Positions 1 through 5,242 of a stretch of DNA of 5,242 bases are shown piece after piece. A program made the position numbers and the translations under genes. The stretch lies in NCBI GenBank assembly GCA_016281295.1, contig JAEEII010000262.1, positions 1 through 5,242 of the forward strand. The letters are read 5' to 3'. The first letter of the stretch is position 1. Each line of letters opens with the position of its first letter. Under the pieces are notes generated by a model. The model was not told where the DNA came from and searched no databases. It saw only the letters and a program-made list of their open reading frames with translations. Source of the stretch: Bacteroidales bacterium (lineage in GTDB: Bacteria > Bacteroidota > Bacteroidia > Bacteroidales > F082).

Positions 1-49
1 AAATCCCTTGCTTATTGCAAGCGTGTGGGTTCAAGTCCCACCTTCGGTA
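1..49 (+). tRNA. tRNA-Leu, 3' part only (5' end outside the window)
   Basis: The visible part starts at the end of the anticodon loop. Bases 4-8 (TCCCT) fit the 3' side of the anticodon stem. A long variable arm follows, with stem CTTGC (7-11) and GCAAG (17-21) around a TTATT loop. The T arm is GTGGG (25-29), loop TTCAAGT (30-36), CCCAC (37-41). The acceptor strand CTTCGGT is 42-48 and the discriminator is A49. A long variable arm means class II: Leu, Ser or Tyr. Discriminator A and an acceptor end resembling known bacterial tRNA-Leu argue for Leu rather than Ser, whose discriminator is G. If base 1 is anticodon position 36, the anticodon ends in A, which fits the UUR-reading Leu species (UAA or CAA). 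CC follows the discriminator but the next base is G, so CCA is not fully encoded. The isotype is an inference because the anticodon is cut off. Confidence 0.85.
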
Positions 50-55
50 CCGAAT

Positions 56-128
56 GCGGAAGTAGCTCAGTTGGTAGAGCACAACCTTGCCAAGGTTGGG
101 GTCGCGAGTTCGAGTCTCGTTTTCCGCT
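56..128 (+). tRNA. tRNA-Gly (anticodon GCC)
   Basis: This is a complete cloverleaf. Acceptor strand GCGGAAG (56-62) pairs with TTTCCGC (121-127), the last pair being G-T. The D arm is GCTC (65-68) and GAGC (77-80) around AGTTGGTA. The anticodon stem CAACC (82-86) pairs with GGTTG (94-98) around loop TTGCCAA, which places anticodon GCC at 89-91. The variable loop is 99-103. The T arm is GCGAG (104-108), loop TTCGAGT, CTCGT (116-120). The discriminator is T128, as is usual for bacterial tRNA-Gly. The next bases are CA, so CCA is not encoded and must be added after transcription. The gene lies six bases after the tRNA-Leu discriminator, so the two are almost certainly made from one precursor. 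Confidence 0.97.
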
Positions 129-133
129 CAAGT

Positions 134-160
134 GTAGAGACGCGATTATCGCGTCTCTAC
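134..160. repeat. Perfect 12-bp inverted repeat; possible terminator of the tRNA unit or dispersed palindromic element
   Basis: GTAGAGACGCGA (134-145) is exactly complementary to TCGCGTCTCTAC (149-160), leaving a 3-nt TTA loop. The hairpin would be very stable and begins six bases after the tRNA-Gly discriminator, a natural place for a factor-independent terminator. The T tract is weak and delayed (GTG, then TTTT at 164-167). The symmetric form also fits a bidirectional or repeat-type element. From memory, palindromes with arms of the form GTAGAGAC/GTCTCTAC recur in intergenic regions of some Bacteroidota and cyanobacterial genomes. I cannot test that here because the window holds only one copy. 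The inverted repeat is seen directly; either function is inferred. Confidence 0.9.
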
Positions 161-440
161 GTGTTTTAAACAATGAAAATCTCTTGTTACGGAAGCGGAT
201 TGCTGATTTTTTGCTCTAAAGCGGTACATCTTTGCCAACTTTGTTGAATTGGGGCATCTTCAGCAAGCCAACTATCTAAGGGAAAGCATACTTGCCTGAT
301 TTTATTTTACGGATTAGTATCTGTAAAAACAAGAAAGAATTTCAAATCGGAATCATTAATAACGCCGATTTAATTCCCTTGTTGTCAATAAGTTATAAAA
401 AAATCAAAAATAAAACAAACCTCTGTTATTTCTTTTGGTG
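161..440. other. AT-rich intergenic stretch with no supported gene
   Basis: About 280 bases between the palindrome and the promoter region, clearly richer in A/T than the gene downstream. Short open stretches exist on both strands, but none has an ATG start, a plausible composition and a recognisable product. The only notable structure is an imperfect inverted repeat: GAATTTCAAATCGG (337-350) against CCGATTTAATTC (365-376), whose inner seven pairs (344-350 with 365-371) are perfect around a 14-nt loop. It has no T tract of terminator quality, and its role is unknown. Confidence 0.6.
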
Positions 441-456
441 TATTTTTGTATCTTTG
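441..456 (+). promoter_or_regulatory. Two abutting Bacteroidota-type -7 boxes upstream of the protease gene
   Basis: Bacteroidota primary sigma factor promoters use TAnnTTTG near -7 and a looser TTTG/TTG near -33. TATTTTTG (441-448) and TATCTTTG (449-456) both match the -7 element exactly and lie end to end. No good TTTG is seen at the usual distance, about 19-21 bases upstream of either box; the TTTG at 434-437 is too close. Use of the second box would start transcription around 460-465 and give a leader of about 75 bases before the ATG at 537. The motif match is seen. Promoter activity and the choice of box are inferred. Confidence 0.6.
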
Positions 457-536
457 CAGGTTAAAAATTTGTACGCCTATCAAATGATTGTCAATCCACA
501 ATAATTGTCAAAATATTAATTTTAATACAAAAATAA

Positions 537-593
537 ATGAAAAAAGTACTATTTTTTATGTTGCTGTTGGTTATTGGCTTAACTGCCATGGCT
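537..593 (+). other. Sec signal peptide of the protease (residues 1-19)
   Basis: MKK gives the positive N-region. A hydrophobic core of Leu, Phe, Val and Ile runs through residue 15, and Ala17-Met18-Ala19 satisfies the -3/-1 rule, with Gln20-Gln21 after the cut. There is no lipobox cysteine at the cleavage site, so this is a type I signal rather than a lipoprotein signal. Gln at +1 is common in Bacteroidota exported proteins and often cyclises to pyroglutamate. The exact cut site is inferred. Confidence 0.9.
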
Positions 594-3500
594 CAGCAAA
601 GAACAAAGGCCCCCGAGCCTCAATGGACAAGCATCATTAGCAACAGCCCCGAAACTTTCCAGACTCAGTTGATTTCTTCAACAGAGAACAGCATTAAGGT
701 CAATGTGAAGGTTCCTGGTTTTTACACCACGGCCGTGACCACTCCCCGAGGGGAGGCATACGTCATCACTGTCCCCAAGTCGGTCAGCACGGCTCAAGCA
801 GGCGAACCCGATATGCCTATGACAGGTATTCCGATAATGATTGGCGACAAGGCTCGTATGAAAGCTCGTGTCATTGATGCTCAGTATATGGACTTTGAAA
901 ACATTGAGGTGGCTCCGTCAAAGGGCGACTTTCCTCGCAGCATCGACCCAGCTACAGTGCCATACACATACGGCGAGTGCTATAGCCAGGACGCTTTCTT
1001 CCCTGCCAGCAATGTCGGTCTCTATGATCCTTACATCATCCGTGACTTGCGAGGACAGAACATCGTGATTTATCCCTTTGCCTACAACCCCGTCACCAAA
1101 ACCCTCCGTGTGTATTACAATATGACGGTGGAAATGTACAAGGAGGACGACCACGGCACTAACATTATCGCGACCCGTCACAGAGGCGCGATGAAATTGG
1201 ATCCCGACTTCAAGAGCCTCTATCAGCGTCACTTCATCAATTACGACGCTTCGATGGATAGATATACCCCCGTGGATGAAGAAGGCGACTTGCTTATCAT
1301 TTGCTACGACAACTTCATCAGCTCGATGACCGATTTCGTCAATTGGAAGAAGACTCGCGGCGTGAACACCACCATAGTGGGCACGAGTACTGCTGGTTCC
1401 ACCTATTCGGCCATCAAGACCTACATCCAGAACCAATACAACGCCAACAACAACTTGACGCATGTGCTGCTCGTCGGCGATGTGGCTCAAATTCCGGGTT
1501 ACTCATACACAGGCGGCGGTTCTTCCTACGGCGGCTTGGGCGATAATGCATACGGACAAATCGTGGGTAGTGACTACTATAACGATGTTTTCATTGGTCG
1601 TTTCTCAGCTCAGACTGCCGCCCAGGTAACAACTCAGGTCAACCGTGTTATCACATACGAACGTGACCTTACCACTTCCGATACTTGGCTTCAAAACGCT
1701 GACGGTATTGCAAGAAATGAAGGTGGTTCTGGTCATAACGGTGAAGATGACTACGAACACATGGACGTGATTCGTACCGATTTGCTTAATTACGGCTACA
1801 ATACCGTATATCAGGACTATGAAAATTTAAGTGGTTATACGGGCACTGCCTCTTCCATCAGTAGCCACATTAACAGCGGTGTGGGTATCGTCAATTATTG
1901 TAATCACGGTAATAACCAATTGTGGGGAGTGGCAAGCTACAGTAACACTCAAGTCAACAACCTCACCAATAAAAACAAGCTACCCTTCATTTGGTCAGTA
2001 GCTTGCCTTGTTGGTAAATACGACAACACTTCGACATCATACGGTGGCAACTATACAATCGGTCAAAGCAACGACTGTTTTGCTGAGGCTTGGATGCATG
2101 CCACCTATAGTAGCTCAGACCTGACACCTACAGGTGCTGTCGGCGCTTTGATGTCATACATCAGTCAGCCTTGGATTCCGCCCATGTGGGCACAAGATGA
2201 GTGCGTTGATATTTTGGCAGGATTATCCAATTCCGGTGGTACCAAACACACATGGGGTGGTGTTTCCATCAATGGCCTATTTGGTATCTTTGACAATTAC
2301 GGAACGGATCAATCTGCTGTTGGTACCTACCAAGCTTGGATCCTTTATGGCGACCCGAGCATGATGCTCCGCACCAAGACCCCTCAGGCTATGACGGTCA
2401 CGCATAACGGCAGCATTAATGTTGGGACCTCCGTTTACACGGTCAACGTCAATAACGGTAACGGTTGTGTGGCCACCATCACTGATGCAAACCACAACAT
2501 TTTGGGAAAAGCCACAGTGAGCAACGGTACGGCTAATATCAGTATTAGTGGTGATCTTACCCCCGGTACAGAACTCACTCTCTGCGTGTTCGGATTTAAT
2601 AAGGTTACTTACTTGGGCACCATTCAGGTCATTACTATCAACGGTCCGTACATTAGCCTTGAAAGCCATACGCCCAACACCGCTATCATTGACGAAACCA
2701 CCAATCTGAGCCTCACTTTCAAGAACGTGGGTAACGCTGCCACCTCCGGCACCACTACGGTCACTTTGACTTCCTCGGATGCCACCTTTGGCGTGAGCAG
2801 CAGAACCTTCAGTGCCTTGGCTGCCAATGCCACCACAACGGTGAATGGCTTCAGCTTCAGTCTCAACAATGGTGTGACCTTGGGCTCTGCTGTCGTTTTC
2901 CACTACACCGCTGTCAACGGCAGCAACACCTGGGAAGGCGACTTCACTATTATCCCCGACCAGATATTCACAGTCAATGTTGCTTCCAACAACAACAATT
3001 ATGGTACTGTCAGCGGCGGTGGCCAAGTCCATTATAACGCACCTTGTACTGTGACCGCCACACCGGCCGATGGCTATATGTTCATCAACTGGACCCAGAA
3101 CGGCAATGTGGTTTCCACCGAAGCCTCATACACTTTCAACGTGACAAGCAACGTGAGCTTGGTGGCCAACTTCACCGAAGGAGTCATGATTGGTAGCGGC
3201 ACCTCCACAAGCGATTATCTGCCGAGCTACAACTACTACAAATACGCCCTTTCTGAGCAGATCTACACTTCTGCCGAGTTGGGCGGCGCAGGTCTGATCA
3301 ACAGCATTGCCTTCTATAACGGCGGCGCCGAGAAGACCCGCAACTACGACTTCTATTTGAAAGCCACTACAAAGAACAGTTTTACGGGCAAGACCGACTG
3401 GATCACGGTTTCCTCTGGAGACAAGGTGTTCAGCGGTGAGGTCACCATGGTTGCCGACGATTGGACAACCATCATTTTAAGCACGCCGTTTGTGTATGAC

Positions 3501-5242
3501 GGTACCTCTAACATAGTTCTTGTGGCGGATGACAACTCAGGTGAATATACCAGTTCGCCTCACATGAGCTGCCGTGTGTTCACCACCACTTCAAACCAGG
3601 CCCTTTATTACTACGATGACAGCAACAACTTTAATCCCATGTCACCTCCGACTACTTCGGGCAACTACAACGCTGTGCTTTCTTCGAAGAACCAGATCAT
3701 CATCACCAAGGAACCCATTTCCAATGAACCCGTCAATATCACGGTCAGTGCCAACCCAGCACAAGCAGCCACGGTGAGCGGCGGTGGAGAATATGTCTTC
3801 GGTCAGACCTGCACGGTTACAGCTACGCCAAATACTGGATATCTCTTCATGGGTTGGACCGAAAATGGGACAATAGTGTCGAGTGAGTTGTCCTACATAT
3901 TCACGGCTGTTGCTGACAGGAACCTTGTGGCCAACTTCACCCAAGCCATTGAAATCGGTCAAGGCACGACGACCCACACTAACCTGCCCAGCTACAATTA
4001 TTACAAATATTCCATGACGGAGCAGATTTACACGGCAGATGAAATCGGCACAGCTGGAACAATCAATAGTATTGCCTTCTACAATGAAGGCGCTGAGAAG
4101 ACTCGTACTTACGACTTCTATTTAAAGGCGACCACCAAGAGTTCTTTCTCGAGCAAGACCGACTGGGTTACAGTAGCTGCATCTGACAAGGTGTTCAGCG
4201 GCAGTGTCACCATGGTCGCCAATGCTTGGACCTTCATCAACTTCACCACGCCGTTTGAGTATGACGGTACTTCCAACTTGGTGTTGGTTGCCGATGACAA
4301 CAGTGGTGCATATACCAATGCTCCCCACATGGCCTGTTCGGTCTTCAATACTAATGGAAATCAAACCATTTATATTTATTCTGACGGCACCAACTACAAC
4401 CCGTTGTCACCCACAACATCGCAATCCTCATCTTATGATGTGCTTGCGGTGAAGAACCATATTCTTATGGGCATTGAGAGTTCAGAGCCGGAACCCTGTC
4501 TTGCCCCCACAAATCTTGCAGCTTCTAATATTGACTATCAAAGCGCACTGTTGAGCTGGAACGGCGAAGCCGATTCCTGGAAGGTGGCTTATAAGACATC
4601 TACCGCTTCACAGTTCACAGAAGTTTCTGTCAATACGAATTCTTACACTTTGACCGAACTCCTGCCCGAAATGTCATACACGGTGAAGGTGGCCGCTGTT
4701 TGTGGAGACGAGACCGTATGGTGCGAACCCATCAGCTTCACCACGCTTCCTATGCCTTGTCCGGCTCCCACAGCTCTTACAGCTGCCAATGTGACCGGCA
4801 CTACCGCATCCTTGAGCTGGACAGAAACTGGCAGCGCTACAAGTTGGGTGCTGCAATACGGCACGGATGATGCTTTCGCCAATGGCACCTATGCGGAGAC
4901 GATCGTGAACGGCACGCCTGCTGCAGACCTTGTTGACCTTACGGCTGAAACCGAATACTACGCCCGTGTGAAATCCACATGCAGTGCTAATAACCAGAGT
5001 GACTGGAGCAACATCTGCACGTTCTTTCCTTCAATCTATGTGGTCATTGGCTCCGGTACGGGTACAAATAACTACCTGCCGACCAACGTCAATAACAAAT
5101 ATTCCATGACGCAGCAGATCTACACTGCAGAGGAATTGGGCGAAGCGGGTAACATTGTGAGCCTTGATTTCTACAAGAACAACAACGCGGTGTCTTCTCG
5201 TAAGCTGGATATCTACATGGTGAGCACCGACAAGAGCAGCTA
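537..5242 (+). CDS. Gingipain R-like secreted cysteine protease (peptidase family C25), multidomain, 3' end cut by the window
   Basis: The frame stays open for 1568 codons from ATG 537 to the right edge, with no stop. This ATG is chosen because it starts a classic signal peptide (MKKVLFFMLLL, AMA cleavage) just after an A/T-only leader; there is no Shine-Dalgarno sequence, as is normal in Bacteroidota. Domain order: signal peptide 1-19, propeptide about 20-242, C25 catalytic domain 243-613, gingipain Ig-like domain about 614-702, second Ig/CARDB-like domain about 703-808, two 255-residue repeats 811-1320, two FN3-like domains 1321-1498, and a third module copy from 1504. Catalytic His457 and Cys490 are 33 residues apart, as are His211 and Cys244 in RgpB. 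Such enzymes cleave extracellular proteins for nutrition or virulence and reach the surface by the type IX secretion system. The sorting domain would lie past the edge. The visible part is already about twice the full length of RgpB. The family call is firm; the physiological substrate is unknown. Confidence 0.95.
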   Translation, partial: MKKVLFFMLLLVIGLTAMAQQRTKAPEPQWTSIISNSPETFQTQLISSTENSIKVNVKVPGFYTTAVTTPRGEAYVITVPKSVSTAQAGEPDMPMTGIPIMIGDKARMKARVIDAQYMDFENIEVAPSKGDFPRSIDPATVPYTYGECYSQDAFFPASNVGLYDPYIIRDLRGQNIVIYPFAYNPVTKTLRVYYNMTVEMYKEDDHGTNIIATRHRGAMKLDPDFKSLYQRHFINYDASMDRYTPVDEEGDLLIICYDNFISSMTDFVNWKKTRGVNTTIVGTSTAGSTYSAIKTYIQNQYNANNNLTHVLLVGDVAQIPGYSYTGGGSSYGGLGDNAYGQIVGSDYYNDVFIGRFSAQTAAQVTTQVNRVITYERDLTTSDTWLQNADGIARNEGGSGHNGEDDYEHMDVIRTDLLNYGYNTVYQDYENLSGYTGTASSISSHINSGVGIVNYCNHGNNQLWGVASYSNTQVNNLTNKNKLPFIWSVACLVGKYDNTSTSYGGNYTIGQSNDCFAEAWMHATYSSSDLTPTGAVGALMSYISQPWIPPMWAQDECVDILAGLSNSGGTKHTWGGVSINGLFGIFDNYGTDQSAVGTYQAWILYGDPSMMLRTKTPQAMTVTHNGSINVGTSVYTVNVNNGNGCVATITDANHNILGKATVSNGTANISISGDLTPGTELTLCVFGFNKVTYLGTIQVITINGPYISLESHTPNTAIIDETTNLSLTFKNVGNAATSGTTTVTLTSSDATFGVSSRTFSALAANATTTVNGFSFSLNNGVTLGSAVVFHYTAVNGSNTWEGDFTIIPDQIFTVNVASNNNNYGTVSGGGQVHYNAPCTVTATPADGYMFINWTQNGNVVSTEASYTFNVTSNVSLVANFTEGVMIGSGTSTSDYLPSYNYYKYALSEQIYTSAELGGAGLINSIAFYNGGAEKTRNYDFYLKATTKNSFTGKTDWITVSSGDKVFSGEVTMVADDWTTIILSTPFVYDGTSNIVLVADDNSGEYTSSPHMSCRVFTTTSNQALYYYDDSNNFNPMSPPTTSGNYNAVLSSKNQIIITKEPISNEPVNITVSANPAQAATVSGGGEYVFGQTCTVTATPNTGYLFMGWTENGTIVSSELSYIFTAVADRNLVANFTQAIEIGQGTTTHTNLPSYNYYKYSMTEQIYTADEIGTAGTINSIAFYNEGAEKTRTYDFYLKATTKSSFSSKTDWVTVAASDKVFSGSVTMVANAWTFINFTTPFEYDGTSNLVLVADDNSGAYTNAPHMACSVFNTNGNQTIYIYSDGTNYNPLSPTTSQSSSYDVLAVKNHILMGIESSEPEPCLAPTNLAASNIDYQSALLSWNGEADSWKVAYKTSTASQFTEVSVNTNSYTLTELLPEMSYTVKVAAVCGDETVWCEPISFTTLPMPCPAPTALTAANVTGTTASLSWTETGSATSWVLQYGTDDAFANGTYAETIVNGTPAADLVDLTAETEYYARVKSTCSANNQSDWSNICTFFPSIYVVIGSGTGTNNYLPTNVNNKYSMTQQIYTAEELGEAGNIVSLDFYKNNNAVSSRKLDIYMVSTDKSS
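594..1262 (+). other. C25-type propeptide (residues about 20-242)
   Basis: About 223 residues separate the signal peptide from the mature start, close to the roughly 205-residue prosegment of RgpB. The text includes GEPDMPMTGIPIMIGDKA (about 90-107) and IVIYPFAYNPVTKTLRVY (about 175-192), which have the look of the beta-rich gingipain propeptide domain. In gingipains the prosegment keeps the enzyme inactive during export and is later cut off. It ends here in Arg242 followed by Tyr-Thr-Pro-Val, matching the Arg|Tyr-Thr-Pro-Val junction of RgpB. The match was made from memory, by pattern. Confidence 0.8.
1263..2375 (+). other. Gingipain catalytic domain (residues 243-613)
   Basis: Segments matching RgpB include YTPV at the start, YGQIVGxDxYNxVFIGRFS (339-357), NGExDxxH (401-408), LTNxNxLPFIxxVAC (476-490), PPMxxQDE (548-555) and TFGGV-type TWGGVSINGLFG (572-583). 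His457 in the sequence CNHG and Cys490 in VACLVG form the catalytic pair. Glu395 in NEGG matches the His-supporting Glu152, and Asp405 in GEDDYEH matches Asp163 at the base of the RgpB S1 pocket. Trp546 matches the S1-covering Trp284. All key positions are therefore present, which supports an active, arginine-preferring enzyme. The region after Cys490 is longer than in RgpB by about 16 residues in total. Confidence 0.9.
2376..2960 (+). other. Two Ig-like beta domains following the catalytic domain (residues about 614-808)
   Basis: Residues about 614-702 resemble the Ig-superfamily domain that packs under the gingipain catalytic domain. Shared features are the CVATITDANHNILGKATVSNG segment type (compare RgpB GAIATLSD...GTAIVKDG) and LTLCVFGFNKVT against RgpB LTLTVVGYNKVT. 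Residues about 703-808 form a further beta-rich domain with LSLTFKNVGNAATSGTTTVT (about 725-744), typical of CARDB/NEW3-like Ig folds. These often follow C25 proteases in Bacteroidales and probably act as spacer or scaffold. The first assignment is good; the second rests on general pattern. Confidence 0.7.
2967..3731 (+). repeat. 255-residue tandem unit, copy 1 (residues 811-1065)
   Basis: The unit has two parts. The first (about 811-880) is InlB-B-repeat-like: TVSGGG, CTVTATPADGY, a W-T-x-N-G stretch and VANFT at the end. The second (about 885-1058) is a beta-rich module starting IGSGTSTSDYLP and carrying QIYT, INSIAFYN, the YDFYLKATTK strand, KVFSG, YDGTSN and LVADDNSG. I recall the second module from other large surface proteins of Bacteroidales, but do not know an agreed name. 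It aligns without gaps to copy 2 over the 173 residues from 885, with 112 identities by hand count (about 65%). A binding or adhesive role is likely but not shown. Confidence 0.88.
3732..4496 (+). repeat. 255-residue tandem unit, copy 2 (residues 1066-1320)
   Basis: Every landmark of copy 1 recurs exactly 255 residues later: TVSGGG at 1079, CTVTATP at 1091, VANFT at 1131, IGQGT at 1140, INSIAFYN, YDFYLKATTK, KVFSG, YDGTSN and LVADDNSG. The two copies differ at many codons; the longest identical DNA runs noticed are short, such as the 17 bases of GACAAGGTGTTCAGCGG. The duplication is therefore old and kept at protein level, not a recent or assembly-made repeat. One cysteine in each part keeps its place (836/1091 and 1012/1267). 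Confidence 0.88.
4497..5030 (+). other. Two fibronectin type III-like domains (residues 1321-1407 and 1408-1498)
   Basis: Both begin Cys-x-Ala-Pro-Thr-x-Leu-x-Ala (1321 and 1408, 87 residues apart), followed by a L-S-W strand (LLSWNG, SLSWTE), a W-K-V-A-Y or W-V-L-Q-Y strand, and the L-x-x-x-T/S-x-Y-x-x-x-V strand typical of FN3 (LLPEMSYTVKV, LTAETEYYARV). Each also has a late Cys (1389 and 1482) in the V-x-x-x-C segment common to bacterial FN3 domains next to T9SS proteins. They separate the tandem units from the third module copy and are probably rigid spacers or carbohydrate/protein-binding elements. Confidence 0.8.
5046..5242 (+). repeat. Third, diverged and incomplete copy of the beta-rich module (residues 1504-1568)
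   Basis: IGSGTGTNNYLP, KYSMTQQIYTAEELGEAG, IVSLDFYKN and the RKLDIYM strand follow the order of the module in copies 1 and 2. The KYSMTxQIYTAxE stretch is nearest to copy 2. No InlB-like part comes before it; it directly follows the second FN3-like domain. The sequence stops at the window edge, so only about the first 65 residues are seen. Confidence 0.8.

Noticed and set aside
25..219. 64-codon forward open stretch over the tRNAs
   Set aside because: It runs through the 3' end of tRNA-Leu, all of tRNA-Gly and the palindrome. The RNA genes explain the sequence and the translation has no protein-like pattern.
187..306. Reverse-strand open stretch of about 40 codons, whose translation includes LDSWLAEDAP and ends in SNPLP before a stop
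   Set aside because: It looks somewhat protein-like and could be the tail of a decayed gene, but it has no start codon, a stop lies just upstream, and I recognise no family. Too little to call a pseudogene.
292..504. 70-codon forward open stretch starting from TTG
   Set aside because: It has a non-ATG start, AT-driven Lys/Ile/Asn-rich composition, no known motif, and it overlaps the promoter boxes and the leader of the protease gene.
918..1490. 190-codon reverse-strand open frame
   Set aside because: It is antisense to the propeptide and catalytic domain, whose frame is clearly coding by motif. The His/Val/Asp-rich translation is typical of a shadow frame.
2277..3032. 251-codon reverse-strand open frame
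   Set aside because: It lies wholly opposite the end of the catalytic domain and the Ig-like domains. It has no recognisable motif and arises from the codon usage of the sense gene.
2967..4496. Possible recent duplication, assembly artefact or mobile element behind the 765-bp repeat
   Set aside because: The copies are well diverged at the DNA level, with only short identical runs, no flanking inverted repeats and no transposase. This is an old in-frame domain duplication.
1..5242. CRISPR array, insertion sequence or defence operon
   Set aside because: No regularly spaced short repeats, no terminal inverted repeats paired with a transposase, and no second protein gene are present in the window.

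Overview
The window looks like the chromosome of a Bacteroidota bacterium, most likely a member of the Bacteroidales. Four things suggest this. The one large gene encodes a secreted gingipain-type (peptidase family C25) protease whose core lines up closely with RgpB of Porphyromonas gingivalis as I recall it. The upstream region carries two abutting matches to the Bacteroidota -7 promoter element TAnnTTTG. The start codon is preceded by an A/T-only leader with no Shine-Dalgarno sequence. The tRNA 3' ends lack a complete encoded CCA. The species cannot be named from this window.

Layout: (1) Positions 1-128 hold the 3' end of a class II tRNA (best read as tRNA-Leu) and a complete tRNA-Gly(GCC), four bases apart. 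(2) Positions 134-160 form a perfect 12-bp GC-rich inverted repeat with a 3-nt loop. It may be the terminator of the tRNA unit, a copy of a dispersed palindromic element, or both. (3) About 370 AT-rich bases follow with no supportable gene. They contain promoter-like boxes at 441-456, an imperfect inverted repeat near 337-376, and repeated ATTGTCAA words in the leader. (4) From 537 to the right edge a single open frame runs 1568 codons without a stop and leaves the window. It is one very large, incomplete gene.

Domains of that protein in order: lipid-free signal peptide (1-19); C25-type propeptide (about 20-242) ending in Arg242; papain-unrelated caspase-like catalytic domain (243 to about 613) with His457, Cys490, Glu395, Asp405 and Trp546 at the places of RgpB His211, Cys244, Glu152, Asp163 and Trp284; the Ig-like domain that follows the catalytic domain in gingipains (about 614-702); a second Ig/CARDB-like domain (about 703-808); a tandem duplication of a 255-residue unit (811-1065 and 1066-1320), each made of an InlB-B-repeat-like domain plus a roughly 175-residue beta-rich module; two fibronectin type III-like domains (1321-1407 and 1408 to about 1498); and the start of a third, more diverged copy of the 175-residue module (1504 onward). 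The expected type IX secretion C-terminal domain would lie past the right edge and is not seen.

The coherent reading is a protease made as an inactive zymogen, exported across the inner membrane by Sec and probably across the outer membrane by the type IX system. It probably self-activates at an Arg-Tyr junction, cuts after arginine, and carries a long adhesive or substrate-binding tail in place of the haemagglutinin/adhesin domains of RgpA and Kgp. I see no CRISPR array, transposase or multi-gene defence system here. The novelty lies in the domain architecture and the active-site variations of this one protein.
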